A stretch of DNA of 64,000 bases from an uncultured Johnsonella sp. (GTDB lineage Bacteria > Bacillota > Clostridia > Lachnospirales > Lachnospiraceae). Location of the stretch: assembly GCA_900766185.1 (NCBI GenBank), contig CAAFUL010000089.1:3191-67190 (forward strand), in the 5' to 3' direction. The notes beneath the pieces are model-generated. The model did no database searches and had not been told where the DNA came from. It worked only from the letters and a program-made list of their open reading frames with translations. Shown here piece after piece: positions 17,129-26,088 of the stretch. A program made the position numbers and the translations under genes. The first letter of the stretch is position 1. The number at the start of each line of letters is the position of its first letter.

Positions 17129-17192
17129 GGCTGTAGCAAGGTAGGAATTTTTTGTAAAAAGTACTTACAAAAAATCATACTTTGCAGCAGCC
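17129..17192. repeat. Long imperfect palindrome
   Basis: GGCTGTAGCAAGGTAGGA plus a T-rich arm pairs with its near-exact complement ending CAGCAGCC, a stem of about 28 bp around a 7-base loop (AAAGTAC). It lies between the deacetylase and the ABC-F gene. It could end transcription of the deacetylase gene, but its T-run is inside the stem, so it may instead be a small mobile palindrome. Confidence 0.6.
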
Positions 17193-17226
17193 TTGCTATT
17201 GCAAAAGAAAGGATTGGATTGAAAAG

Positions 17227-18864
17227 ATGATAAGTGCAAACGGCATAACCTTAAGACTGGGTAAAAAGGCATTGTTTGAAGATGTTAATATAAAATTTGT
17301 AGAGGGGAATTGTTACGGACTCATAGGTGCCAACGGTGCCGGGAAGTCCACATTTCTTAAGATACTTTCAGGGCAGCTTGACTCAACAAGCGGAGAGGTG
17401 GTTATGACTCCGGGTCAAAGACTTTCCTTCCTTGAACAGGATCATTTCAAGTATGATGAGTATACGGTTTTAGATACTGTAATTATGGGAAATAAGCGTC
17501 TTTATGAGATCATGAAAGAAAAGGATGCCATATATGCCAAGGAAGATTTTTCAGATGAGGACGGTATAAAGGCGGCAGAGCTTGAGGGCGAGTTTGCCAC
17601 TATGAACGGTTGGGAAGCGGAAGCCGATGCAGCCAATCTGCTTAACGGTTTAGGTGTGGAAGTCGAGCATCATTACAGTCTTATGAAGGACTTGACCGGT
17701 GCACTGAAGGTTAAGGTGCTTCTTGCCAAGGCACTTTTTGGTAATCCTGATGTACTTTTACTGGACGAGCCTACAAACCATTTGGATCTGGATGCAATAG
17801 CATGGCTTGAGGAGTTTTTGATAAATTTTGAGAACACCGTAATAGTGGTATCACATGATAGATATTTCCTTAACAAAGTTTGCACTATGATAGCTGATAT
17901 AGATTACGGCAAGATACAGCTTTATGCCGGAAACTACGACTTTTGGTATGAGTCAAGTCAGCTTATGATCAAGCAAATGAAAGAGGCTAACAGAAAGAAA
18001 GAAGAAAAGATAAAAGAACTTCAGGAGTTTATACAGCGTTTCTCAGCCAATGCTTCAAAGTCAAAGCAGGCTACTTCAAGAAAGAGGGCATTGGAAAAGA
18101 TAGAGCTTGATGATATAAGACCTTCTTCAAGAAAGTATCCTTACATAGACTTTAGACCTAACAGAGAAATAGGTAACGAAGTGCTTAGCGTTGAAGGGCT
18201 TTCAAAGACAATAGACAAAGTTAAGGTGCTTGATAATATAAGCTTTGTGCTTAACAGGGATGATAAGGTGGCCTTGGTAGGTCCTAATGAAAGAGCCAAA
18301 ACGGTGCTTTTTAAGATACTTTTAGGTGAGATGGAGCCTGATGAGGGTAATTATAAGTGGGGTATAACCACTACACAAAGTTATTTTCCAAAGGATAACA
18401 GTAAGATATTTGCCGGAGAAGAGACCATAGTAGAGTGGCTTACACAGTATTCCGAAAATAAGGACACAACCTATGTAAGAGGTTTCCTCGGTCGTATGCT
18501 TTTTGCAGGAGATGACGGCGTAAAGAAGGTAAAGGTGCTTTCAGGAGGAGAAAAGGTAAGATGTATGCTGTCAAAGCTTATGATAAGCGGAGCCAATGTA
18601 CTTATGCTTGACGAGCCTACCGACCATCTTGATATGGAAAGTATTACCGCACTTAACAACGGATTGATAAAATTCCCCGGTGTACTTATATTCTCTTCAA
18701 GAGACCATCAGGTAGTGCAAACAACTGCCAACAGAATTATGGAAATAATTAACGGTAAATTAGTGGATAAGCTTACTACATACGATGAATATCTTGATTC
18801 AGATGAGATGGCAAGAAAGAGATTCACCTTTACAGTGTCAGAGGCTGAAGAGAGTGATGATTAG
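17227..18864 (+). CDS. ABC-F family ATPase (YkpA/YbiT-like)
   Basis: 545 residues, two ATPase domains joined by a charged linker (about 245-300), no membrane segments. Such proteins act on the ribosome. Domain 1 has Walker A 'GANGAGKST' (34-42) and Walker B 'VLLLDEPTNHLD'. Domain 2 has a degenerate P-loop 'GPNERAKT', the signature 'LSGGEKVRC' and 'LMLDEPTDHLD'. The domain-1 signature is altered to 'LTGALKVKV'. The ATG at 17227 gives the family's usual opening MISANGITLRLGKKALFEDV. Upstream in-frame codons run through a palindrome and are rejected. Ribosome-linked translation factor or antibiotic-protection role is inferred from family. Confidence 0.88.
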   Translation: MISANGITLRLGKKALFEDVNIKFVEGNCYGLIGANGAGKSTFLKILSGQLDSTSGEVVMTPGQRLSFLEQDHFKYDEYTVLDTVIMGNKRLYEIMKEKDAIYAKEDFSDEDGIKAAELEGEFATMNGWEAEADAANLLNGLGVEVEHHYSLMKDLTGALKVKVLLAKALFGNPDVLLLDEPTNHLDLDAIAWLEEFLINFENTVIVVSHDRYFLNKVCTMIADIDYGKIQLYAGNYDFWYESSQLMIKQMKEANRKKEEKIKELQEFIQRFSANASKSKQATSRKRALEKIELDDIRPSSRKYPYIDFRPNREIGNEVLSVEGLSKTIDKVKVLDNISFVLNRDDKVALVGPNERAKTVLFKILLGEMEPDEGNYKWGITTTQSYFPKDNSKIFAGEETIVEWLTQYSENKDTTYVRGFLGRMLFAGDDGVKKVKVLSGGEKVRCMLSKLMISGANVLMLDEPTDHLDMESITALNNGLIKFPGVLIFSSRDHQVVQTTANRIMEIINGKLVDKLTTYDEYLDSDEMARKRFTFTVSEAEESDD

Positions 18865-18885
18865 TAAAGGGGAGTATTATAAGCT

Positions 18886-19644
18886 ATGAAAAAAATGATT
18901 TCGTGGAATGTCAACGGCTTAAGAGCCTGTGTGACTAAGGGCTTTCTTGACTTTTTTAAAGAGATTGATGCGGATATTTTTTGCCTGCAGGAAACTAAGC
19001 TTAGTGAAGGGCAGATAGAGCTTGACCTTTTAGGATACTACGATTATTGGAATTATGCGGATAAAAAGGGCTATTCCGGAGTAGCTGTATTTACTAAAGA
19101 AAAGCCGTTAAGTGTAAGCTACGGACTCGGTATAGATGAGCATGACCATGAAGGCAGAGTTATTACCTTAGAGTTTGATGATTATTATGTAATTACCTGC
19201 TATACCCCAAACTCCAAGAGTGAGCTTGCAAGGCTTGACTACCGTATGACATGGGAAGATGATTTTCTAAAGTATGTAAAGAAACTTGATGAAAAAAAGC
19301 CTGTAATATACTGCGGAGACTTAAATGTAGCACATAAGGAAATAGATCTTAAAAATCCAAGCAGTAACAGAAAAAATCCGGGATTTACAGATGAAGAAAG
19401 AGAAAAGATGAGCATAGCCCTAGATGCGGGCTTTGTTGACACATTCAGAAAATTATATCCCGATGCAAAGGATATGTATTCATGGTGGTCATATAGGGCG
19501 TCTGCCAGAGCCAAGAATGTAGGCTGGCGTATTGATTATTTTATAGTTTCACAAAGGCTTGAAGGAAAAATAAAAGATGCCAAGATACATATGGATATAA
19601 CCGGATCGGATCATTGTCCGGTAGAGCTTGAGATAGATGTATAA
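18886..19644 (+). CDS. xth: Exodeoxyribonuclease III
   Basis: A 252-residue AP endonuclease/3'-5' exonuclease of base-excision repair. Catalytic motifs are visible: 'SWNVNGLRA' (N8-type Asn), 'LQETKL' (metal-binding Glu), 'CYTPNS', 'CGDLNVAH' and C-terminal 'WRIDYF' and 'GSDHCPVEL' with the catalytic Asp-His. Length fits the ExoA/XthA family. AAAGGGGAG precedes the ATG by about 12 bases. It sits 21 bp after the ABC-F gene and 3 bp before a MmcQ/YjbR gene, forming a tight group. Confidence 0.95.
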   Translation: MKKMISWNVNGLRACVTKGFLDFFKEIDADIFCLQETKLSEGQIELDLLGYYDYWNYADKKGYSGVAVFTKEKPLSVSYGLGIDEHDHEGRVITLEFDDYYVITCYTPNSKSELARLDYRMTWEDDFLKYVKKLDEKKPVIYCGDLNVAHKEIDLKNPSSNRKNPGFTDEEREKMSIALDAGFVDTFRKLYPDAKDMYSWWSYRASARAKNVGWRIDYFIVSQRLEGKIKDAKIHMDITGSDHCPVELEIDV

Positions 19645-19647
19645 AAT

Positions 19648-20010
19648 ATGCAAAAAGAAGAAATTATCCTTTATATAGAAAAAAAGTATAAGGTAAAGCC
19701 TCAATTCCCGTGGGCACCAAGGGCAGAGCATATGGTATTTAAGCATAGCAAAAATAAAAAATGGTTTGCCCTGATCATGGGAGTTACAGGAGGTAAGCTT
19801 GGACTTGAAACCGGAGATATTGTTGAAGTTATCAATTTAAAATGTGATACGGACTTATCGGCAAATATAAGGATGAGCAAGGGGATATTGCCGGCTTATC
19901 ATATGAATAAGAAGCATTGGATATCTGTGATTTTAGATGAAAGAGTGGCGGATGATACTGTAAAGTCACTTATAGATTTAAGTTTTGAGCTTACAGCAGT
20001 AAAAAAGTAA
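19648..20010 (+). CDS. MmcQ/YjbR family protein
   Basis: A 120-residue cytosolic protein. 'PWAPRAEHMVFKHSKNKKWFALIM' near residues 21-44 and 'GILPAYHMNKKHWISVILD' near 85-103 are hallmarks of the MmcQ/YjbR (CyaY-like fold) family, suggested to bind DNA but not well characterised. It begins 3 bp after the xth stop; a Shine-Dalgarno-like GAG is within the xth end, so it is probably translationally coupled with it. Confidence 0.85.
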   Translation: MQKEEIILYIEKKYKVKPQFPWAPRAEHMVFKHSKNKKWFALIMGVTGGKLGLETGDIVEVINLKCDTDLSANIRMSKGILPAYHMNKKHWISVILDERVADDTVKSLIDLSFELTAVKK

Positions 20011-20100
20011 TAAGCGTAAAGTTGTGATTTAAGAAAAGCAAAGCCAAATATAGCTTTTATTGACTTTGTGTTTTGTAAATAATAAAACAGAGGTAAAGTC

Positions 20101-21963
20101 ATGAAAATAAAAATATACAAAGAGAAGGCTTATATTTATCCTTTGGGGATCGTTACACATAAAGACGGATTTCATATAAGTGCGGTATCTTCTTCAGCAT
20201 CACTTTTTTTGCTTTTGTATCATAGAAATGAAGAAGAGTTTTGTGAAAAAATAGAATTTCCCAAGGAATATAGAGTAGGAAATGTATGGTCCATGAGCAT
20301 AAGTTGTGACAAGGTAGATGAGATAGAAGAACTTTTCAAAATGGAATACAACTTAAGTAATGGAGTAGCGGTTTTTCCCGACCCTTACGGCAAAAGTTAC
20401 AGCGGAAGGGACAGCTACAAAAAAGCAGAGCAGCTTTACAATATAAAAAGAAGCCCGATAATTTTAAGCGATTTTGACTGGGGAGATGATAAGCCTATAG
20501 GGCGGGATTTTAATGAGGCTATAATATATAAAATGAGCGTAAGAGGTTTTACCAAATCCCCAAGTTCAAAGTCCGTACATAAGGGAACATTTACTGCTAT
20601 AGTTGATGAAGATAAACTAAACTTTCTAAAAAAACTGGGAGTAAATGCCATAGAGCTTTTACCCTCTCAGGAGTTTGAGGAGCTTATGTTTGAAAGCAGC
20701 TACAAAGCAAAACAGGGAATAGAAGCTACCGGAAAGATTAATTACTGGGGTTATACAAAGGCATATCATTTTGCACCTAAGGCAAGTTTTTGTACCAGAA
20801 AAAACAGAAATCCAAGCCTTGAATTCAAAAAAATGGTGAAAAAGCTGCATGAGCATGATATTGAAATCATACCTGAGTTTTATTTTACCACAGACATGTC
20901 GGAAGAGTATATACTGTCCGTACTGAGGTATTGGCATATTGAGTACCATATAGACGGTGCCCATATAGTGGGCAGAAATTTATCGGCTAATATAGCAAAA
21001 GACCCTTACCTTAGTAATATGAAGTTGATTGCACAGTTTTGGGAAGGCGATATATCAAGTAAGAAAAACTTTGTTGCATTATGTAATGATAACTTTCAAA
21101 ATGAGATGAGAAGGGTCTTAAAAGGTGATGAGGCTATGCTTGAGAGCCTTATAAGAAATATCTCATATCAGGATAAAAATATAGTAAAGGTCAACTATAT
21201 AGCGGATATAAAGGGATTTAGCCTCTGGGATCTTGTAAGTTATGATATTAAGCATAATGAGCAAAACGGCGAAAATAATAAAGACGGTACAGATAATAAT
21301 TTTTCATGGAATTGCGGTATAGAGGGAGCTACAAGAAAAAAACAGGTATTAAGTTTAAGGCATAGACAACTTAGGAATGCCTCTATTTTGCTGTTTTTAA
21401 GTAAGGGAGTGCCTATGCTTACATCTTCTGATGAAGTAGGGCAAAGTAAGCTGGGAAACAACAATACATATTGTCAGGATAATGAGCTCTCATGGTTTAA
21501 TTGGAAACTTTTAAAAAAGAACGAACAAATATATAAATGGTTTTGTTTTATAATAGATTTTAGAAGAAAACATCCGGTATTTTACGGCAGGGAAGCGGTA
21601 CGAAATATGGATTACCTTGCCTGCGGTATGCCTGATGTATCTTATCATGGAACTAAAATATGGAAACTTGAATTAGAGCCTTATAAAAGACAGCTTGGTA
21701 TACTTTATTGCGGAAAGTATGCTAAAAAAGAAGATGAAGGTTTTGATAATGATTTCTATGTTATGTATAATATGCACTGGGAAGAGCATGAATTCGACCT
21801 TCCCAGATTAAAGAACAATTTAGCTTGGTATGTTTGCATAGATACTTCTTTGGAAGAAAATTACGGATTTTATGAGGAAGGTTTAGAGCCGTCTTTGGGA
21901 AATAATTTAAGTTATAAATTAAAAGCAAGAAGCATAGCAGTGCTTAAAAGCAAGGAGAAATAA
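20101..21963 (+). CDS. GH13 isoamylase/GlgX-like protein, probably catalytically impaired
   Basis: 620 residues. An N-terminal beta domain (1-130) is followed by a GH13 barrel related to glycogen-debranching enzymes, as shown by 'NYWGYTKAYHFAPKASF' (214-230), 'KHNEQNGENNKDGTDNNFSWNCGIEG' region (384-409) and 'GVPMLTSSDE'. The catalytic positions are changed. Where active enzymes have DGFRFD, this has 'DGAHIV' (285-290), so the nucleophile Asp is replaced by Val. The AHDGF motif is 'ADIKGF' (368-373). The general-acid Glu is not evident ('IAQFWEGD', 310-317). Inferred to be a non-catalytic glycan-binding or regulatory paralogue. It ends 6 bp before sdaAB. Confidence 0.8.
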   Translation: MKIKIYKEKAYIYPLGIVTHKDGFHISAVSSSASLFLLLYHRNEEEFCEKIEFPKEYRVGNVWSMSISCDKVDEIEELFKMEYNLSNGVAVFPDPYGKSYSGRDSYKKAEQLYNIKRSPIILSDFDWGDDKPIGRDFNEAIIYKMSVRGFTKSPSSKSVHKGTFTAIVDEDKLNFLKKLGVNAIELLPSQEFEELMFESSYKAKQGIEATGKINYWGYTKAYHFAPKASFCTRKNRNPSLEFKKMVKKLHEHDIEIIPEFYFTTDMSEEYILSVLRYWHIEYHIDGAHIVGRNLSANIAKDPYLSNMKLIAQFWEGDISSKKNFVALCNDNFQNEMRRVLKGDEAMLESLIRNISYQDKNIVKVNYIADIKGFSLWDLVSYDIKHNEQNGENNKDGTDNNFSWNCGIEGATRKKQVLSLRHRQLRNASILLFLSKGVPMLTSSDEVGQSKLGNNNTYCQDNELSWFNWKLLKKNEQIYKWFCFIIDFRRKHPVFYGREAVRNMDYLACGMPDVSYHGTKIWKLELEPYKRQLGILYCGKYAKKEDEGFDNDFYVMYNMHWEEHEFDLPRLKNNLAWYVCIDTSLEENYGFYEEGLEPSLGNNLSYKLKARSIAVLKSKEK

Positions 21964-21969
21964 AGTTAG

Positions 21970-22629
21970 ATGAATGTATTTGATATTATAGGTCCGGTAA
22001 TGATAGGACCTTCAAGCAGCCATACCGCAGGTGCGGCAAGGCTTGGAAAAGTAGCTAAGATTATGTTCGGAAAGGACATAAAAAAAGCCCATATATATAT
22101 GCATGGAAGTTTTGCAAAAACCGGTAAGGGACATGGAACGGATAAGGCTATTATAGCCGGGCTTTTAGGTATGGAGCCGGATAATGAAAATCTAAGGTAC
22201 AGTTTTGAGATTGCCAAAGAGCAGGGATTGGAATTTGAGTTTAGTGAGATAAAACTTGAAAATGTGCATCCGAATACTGTAAGAATAGAACTTGTCGGTG
22301 AGAATGATGACAAACTTAGCATGGAGGGCTCCTCAGTAGGTGGAGGAAGTATACTGGTATACAAACTTAACAACTATGAAGTCAATCTGAATTTTGAAAA
22401 TCCGAGTATAGTAGTAGTGCATGCCGACTATCCGGGGGTTATAGCAAAGGTTACGGATGAGCTTTATAAATACGGCGTAAATATATGCGACTTCCACCTT
22501 TCAAGAAAAAGCAAGGGCGGAGAAGCACTTATGACCATAGGTATGGACTCTATGCCGGATAGGAAGATAGAAGAAGATATATCCGCCATAGACTATGTAA
22601 GTGCGGTCAATATATTAGACAGGTTATAA
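21970..22629 (+). CDS. sdaAB: L-serine dehydratase, beta subunit
   Basis: A 219-residue subunit of the iron-sulfur L-serine deaminase, which makes pyruvate and ammonia. The N-terminal domain shows 'GPVMIGPSSSHTAGAARLGK', involved in serine binding and lid formation. Residues ~145-215 are an ACT domain ('IVVVHADYPGVIAKVTDEL'). The alpha subunit follows 42 bp downstream. The gene starts 6 bp after the GH13-like gene, with AGG within that gene's end. Confidence 0.95.
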   Translation: MNVFDIIGPVMIGPSSSHTAGAARLGKVAKIMFGKDIKKAHIYMHGSFAKTGKGHGTDKAIIAGLLGMEPDNENLRYSFEIAKEQGLEFEFSEIKLENVHPNTVRIELVGENDDKLSMEGSSVGGGSILVYKLNNYEVNLNFENPSIVVVHADYPGVIAKVTDELYKYGVNICDFHLSRKSKGGEALMTIGMDSMPDRKIEEDISAIDYVSAVNILDRL

Positions 22630-22671
22630 TTCAAGTTTGTTTCAAATAAAGTATAGGAATGTGGTTTAAAT

Positions 22672-23550
22672 ATGCAAATAAAATATAATTCGTTGTCGGC
22701 AGTTGCCGATTTGGCTATAGAAAACAATATGAGCATATCTGAGCTTGTTATTAAAGAACAGGCGGAAAGTATGGGACTTAGCGAAGCTGAAATTAAAGCG
22801 AAGATGCTTGAAAGATATAATATAATGAAGAGGGCAAAGGAAGAAGGCTTAAAAGAGGGCTTGGTATCTGTAAGCGGTCTTACCGGAGGTGATGCCTTAA
22901 AACTTTACAAATATAGAGAAAAAGGTGTAAATATTTGCGGAGGTATTTTTACCAAGGGGCTTTCATATGCCTTGGCAGTCAATGAGTATAATGCCGCTAT
23001 GGGTAAGATAGTGGCAACTCCTACAGCAGGAAGCTGCGGGATACTTCCGGCAGCCATGATAACCATGCAGGAAGAGCATGGATTCAGTGATGAAGAAATA
23101 GTAGAGGCTATGTTTACAGCATCGGCTGTAGGTATGGTAGTGGCTACAATAGCCAATGTTTCAGGGGCAGAAGGAGGTTGCCAAGCGGAGTGCGGATCGG
23201 CTTCGGCTATGTCGGCAGCAGCTATATGTGAGCTTTTTAAGGCAGGACCTAAGGCCTGCATCAATGCAGTGGCTATAACTTTTAAGAATGTACTTGGACT
23301 TGTGTGCGATCCGGTAGCGGGACTTGTGGAAGTACCCTGTGTAAAAAGAAATGCCTCAGGTGTGGCAACAGCCTTTATGGCGGCACAGTTGGCTATGAGC
23401 GGAATAGAGAGTAAGATACCGGTTGACGAGACCATACTTACTATGAAGAAGGTAGGGGATACGATGAGTACCAGCTTAAAGGAGACAGCAGAGGGAGGAC
23501 TTGCGGTAACTCCTTGCGGCTGTGCTATCAGTAAAAGAATTTTAGGTTAG
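22672..23550 (+). CDS. sdaAA: L-serine dehydratase, iron-sulfur alpha subunit
   Basis: 292 residues, the catalytic subunit with the oxygen-sensitive [4Fe-4S] cluster. The family segments 'TPTAGSCGILPAAM', 'GAEGGCQAECGSASAMSAAA' and 'VCDPVAGLVEVPCVKRNA' include the conserved Cys residues for the cluster, and it ends 'CGCAISKRIL'. A separate alpha/beta arrangement is usual in Gram-positives. It ends the co-directional run before the nrdD regulatory region. Confidence 0.95.
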   Translation: MQIKYNSLSAVADLAIENNMSISELVIKEQAESMGLSEAEIKAKMLERYNIMKRAKEEGLKEGLVSVSGLTGGDALKLYKYREKGVNICGGIFTKGLSYALAVNEYNAAMGKIVATPTAGSCGILPAAMITMQEEHGFSDEEIVEAMFTASAVGMVVATIANVSGAEGGCQAECGSASAMSAAAICELFKAGPKACINAVAITFKNVLGLVCDPVAGLVEVPCVKRNASGVATAFMAAQLAMSGIESKIPVDETILTMKKVGDTMSTSLKETAEGGLAVTPCGCAISKRILG

Positions 23551-23664
23551 TAGTTTTATAGACTACAAACCCTAGCCCGTCAAGCATTTCCTTGTAAAGT
23601 TATATTAGGCTCATTTTCCATAGCATAATATTATACCCTAAAAACCCCCATAAATTAAGCGTCA

Positions 23665-23716
23665 ACACAATATATAGTTATTTTACCTTGACCAAACACA
23701 ATATAAGGTATATACT
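23665..23716 (+). promoter_or_regulatory. nrdD promoter with two NrdR boxes
   Basis: Two boxes, ACACAATATATAGTTA (23665-23680) and ACACAATATAAGGTAT (23696-23711), are spaced 31 bp start to start, three helical turns, as is typical for NrdR. A good promoter, TTGACC (23688-23693), 17-bp spacer, TATACT (23711-23716), places the second box between -35 and -10 and the first just upstream. NrdR is the ATP/dATP-sensing repressor of ribonucleotide reductase genes. Confidence 0.85.
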
Positions 23717-23750
23717 TAGACTTGCAAAAATTAATACACTCAACTTAGGA

Positions 23751-23790
23751 AGGGATTTTGGCAGCTTGTAAATTGGGCTGTTAAAATCCT
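23751..23790 (+). promoter_or_regulatory. Leader hairpin of nrdD
   Basis: AGGGATTTTGGCAGC pairs with GCTGTTAAAATCCT (allowing G-U pairs) in the 5' untranslated region, about 45 bases before the nrdD start. No T-run follows, so a stabilising or regulatory stem is likelier than a terminator. Confidence 0.45.
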
Positions 23791-23833
23791 ATTCTAACCT
23801 ATAAAAGTGCATTTAAAAGATAGAGAGGTCGCT

Positions 23834-26002
23834 ATGAGGATTATAAAAAGAAGCGGTGTAGAACTGGATTTTGATATCAGCAAGATAATATGTGCAGTCG
23901 AAAAAGCCAATGCGGTAGTCAAGGAAGATGAAAGACTCAGTAGGGAGCAGATAGAAGATGTTGCAAGTAAGGTTGAAGCTGCTTGTCTTAACATGAACAG
24001 ATCCGTAGGTGTGGAAGAGATACAGGATATGGTCGAGAATGAAATTATGGCACATAAGGCATTTGAGGTTGCCAGAAAATACATAACCTATAGATACATA
24101 CAAAATCTGAAAAGAAAATCCAATACCACAGATGAGAAAATATTGTCCTTGATAGAGTGTGATAATGAAGAGGTAAAACAGGAAAATTCCAATAAAAACC
24201 CTACAGTAAGCTCAGTCCAAAGAGATTACATGGCAGGTGAGGTGTCTAAAGATTTGACGGAAAGGATACTTTTATCATCTGACATAGTTGAGGCACATAA
24301 AGAGGGGATATTACATTTTCATGATTCGGATTACTTTGCTCAGCATATGCATAACTGTGATCTTGTAAATCTGGAAGATATGTTACAAAACGGTACCGTT
24401 ATTTCCGGAACCTGTATAGAAAAGCCGCACAGTTTCTCCACGGCTTGTAATATCGCTACACAGATTATTGCGCAGGTGGCATCCAGTCAATATGGAGGTC
24501 AGAGCATATCCTTGGCACACCTTGCCCCCTTTGTCGATGTAAGCAGGCAAAAGATTAGAGCCGAACTTGAAGCCGAACTTTACGGTTTACCTTTAAGTGA
24601 AGAAAAGAAGGAACTGATTGTAGATAAAAGGCTTAGAAGAGAGGTCAACAAAGGAGTGCAGACTATACAATATCAGGTAGTTACTCTTATGACCACTAAC
24701 GGACAGGCACCGTTTATTACTGTATTTATGTACTTAAATGAAGCTAAGTCAAAGCAGGAAAAAGAAGACCTTGCAATGATCATAGAGGAAATGATAGTAC
24801 AAAGACACAGAGGTGTTAAGAATGAAAGTGGAGTTTGGATTACTCCGGCATTCCCTAAACTGATATATGTGCTGGAAGAGGATAATATACATCCGGACTC
24901 AAGATATTATTATCTTACCAAACTTGCAGCAAAATGTACTGCAAAAAGATTAGTACCCGACTATATATCCGAAAAGAAGATGCTTGAACTTAAGATAGAT
25001 AAACTCGGTAGGGGGAACTGTTATACTTGTATGGGTTGCAGAAGCTTTCTTACACCGTATGTGGATGAAGAAGGTAAGCCTAAGTATTACGGAAGATTTA
25101 ATCAAGGTGTTGTAACTCTTAACTTGGTTGATGTGGCTTTAAGCAGCGGCTCCGATATAGAAAAGTTCTGGGATATATTTGAAAAAAGGCTGGAGCTTTG
25201 TCATAAAGCGCTTAGGGCAAGACATGAAAGACTTCTTGGAACCCTATCGGATGTTGCTCCGATACTTTGGCAATATGGAGCATTGTCAAGGTTGGAGAAG
25301 GGTGAGCCTATAGATAAACTTCTTTACGGAGGATATTCGACATTAAGCCTTGGTTATGCTGGACTGTATGAGTGCGTAAAATATATGACAGGGAAAAGTC
25401 ATACGGACGAAGAAGCTAAACCTTTTGCACTTAAGGTTATGCAGTATATGAATGATAAGTGTACCGAGTGGAAAATCAAGGAAAACATAGATTACTCCTT
25501 ATATGGAACCCCTCTTGAGTCAACGACCTATAAATTTGCCAAGTGTCTGCAAAAAAGATTCGGTATTATCGAGGGAATTACCGATAAGAGCTATATTACC
25601 AACAGCTACCATGTTCATGTGTCAGAAAAAATAGATGCATTTACCAAGCTTAAATTCGAAAGTGAATTCCAAAAACTTTCACCCGGCGGCGCTATAAGCT
25701 ATGTTGAGGTTCCGAATTTACAAAACAATTTGGATGCGGTTATGAGCCTGCTTAAGTTTATATATGATAATATTATGTATGCGGAGCTTAACACCAAGTC
25801 CGATTATTGTCAGGTTTGCGGATATGATGGAGAGATACTCATAAATGAAGATGATACCAAGCTTTTGTGGGTATGTCCTCATTGCGGCAATAAGGATCAA
25901 AGTAAACTTAATGTAGCCAGACGCACTTGCGGTTACATAGGAACACAGTTTTGGAATCAGGGAAGAACACAGGAAATCAAAGACAGAGTACTGCATTTAT
26001 AA
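23834..26002 (+). CDS. nrdD: Anaerobic ribonucleoside-triphosphate reductase
   Basis: 722 residues, class III enzyme making dNTPs without oxygen. The N-terminal ATP-cone starts 'MRIIKRSGVELDFD'. The barrel follows, then a Zn site 'CQVCGYDG...CPHCG' and the glycyl-radical loop 'RRTCGYIG' with radical G700, activated by NrdG. The ATG at 23834 is preferred over 23807 since AGAGAGG lies just upstream and the ATP-cone begins there. nrdG follows after 86 bp. NrdR boxes upstream indicate repression when dNTPs are abundant. Confidence 0.96.
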   Translation: MRIIKRSGVELDFDISKIICAVEKANAVVKEDERLSREQIEDVASKVEAACLNMNRSVGVEEIQDMVENEIMAHKAFEVARKYITYRYIQNLKRKSNTTDEKILSLIECDNEEVKQENSNKNPTVSSVQRDYMAGEVSKDLTERILLSSDIVEAHKEGILHFHDSDYFAQHMHNCDLVNLEDMLQNGTVISGTCIEKPHSFSTACNIATQIIAQVASSQYGGQSISLAHLAPFVDVSRQKIRAELEAELYGLPLSEEKKELIVDKRLRREVNKGVQTIQYQVVTLMTTNGQAPFITVFMYLNEAKSKQEKEDLAMIIEEMIVQRHRGVKNESGVWITPAFPKLIYVLEEDNIHPDSRYYYLTKLAAKCTAKRLVPDYISEKKMLELKIDKLGRGNCYTCMGCRSFLTPYVDEEGKPKYYGRFNQGVVTLNLVDVALSSGSDIEKFWDIFEKRLELCHKALRARHERLLGTLSDVAPILWQYGALSRLEKGEPIDKLLYGGYSTLSLGYAGLYECVKYMTGKSHTDEEAKPFALKVMQYMNDKCTEWKIKENIDYSLYGTPLESTTYKFAKCLQKRFGIIEGITDKSYITNSYHVHVSEKIDAFTKLKFESEFQKLSPGGAISYVEVPNLQNNLDAVMSLLKFIYDNIMYAELNTKSDYCQVCGYDGEILINEDDTKLLWVCPHCGNKDQSKLNVARRTCGYIGTQFWNQGRTQEIKDRVLHL

Positions 26003-26088
26003 TAAAAAACTTTCTAAGTGTTAAAGCAGAGCGGGGCTTAGACAGTAAGGTGAGGCTTTAGAATAAGATATCCGAAAGGATTTTACTT

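Noticed and set aside
22905..23435. 176-codon minus-strand frame inside sdaAA
   Set aside because: Antisense to a well-conserved gene; composition is Ala/Ser/Thr-rich as expected of a shadow frame, and no start signals were seen.
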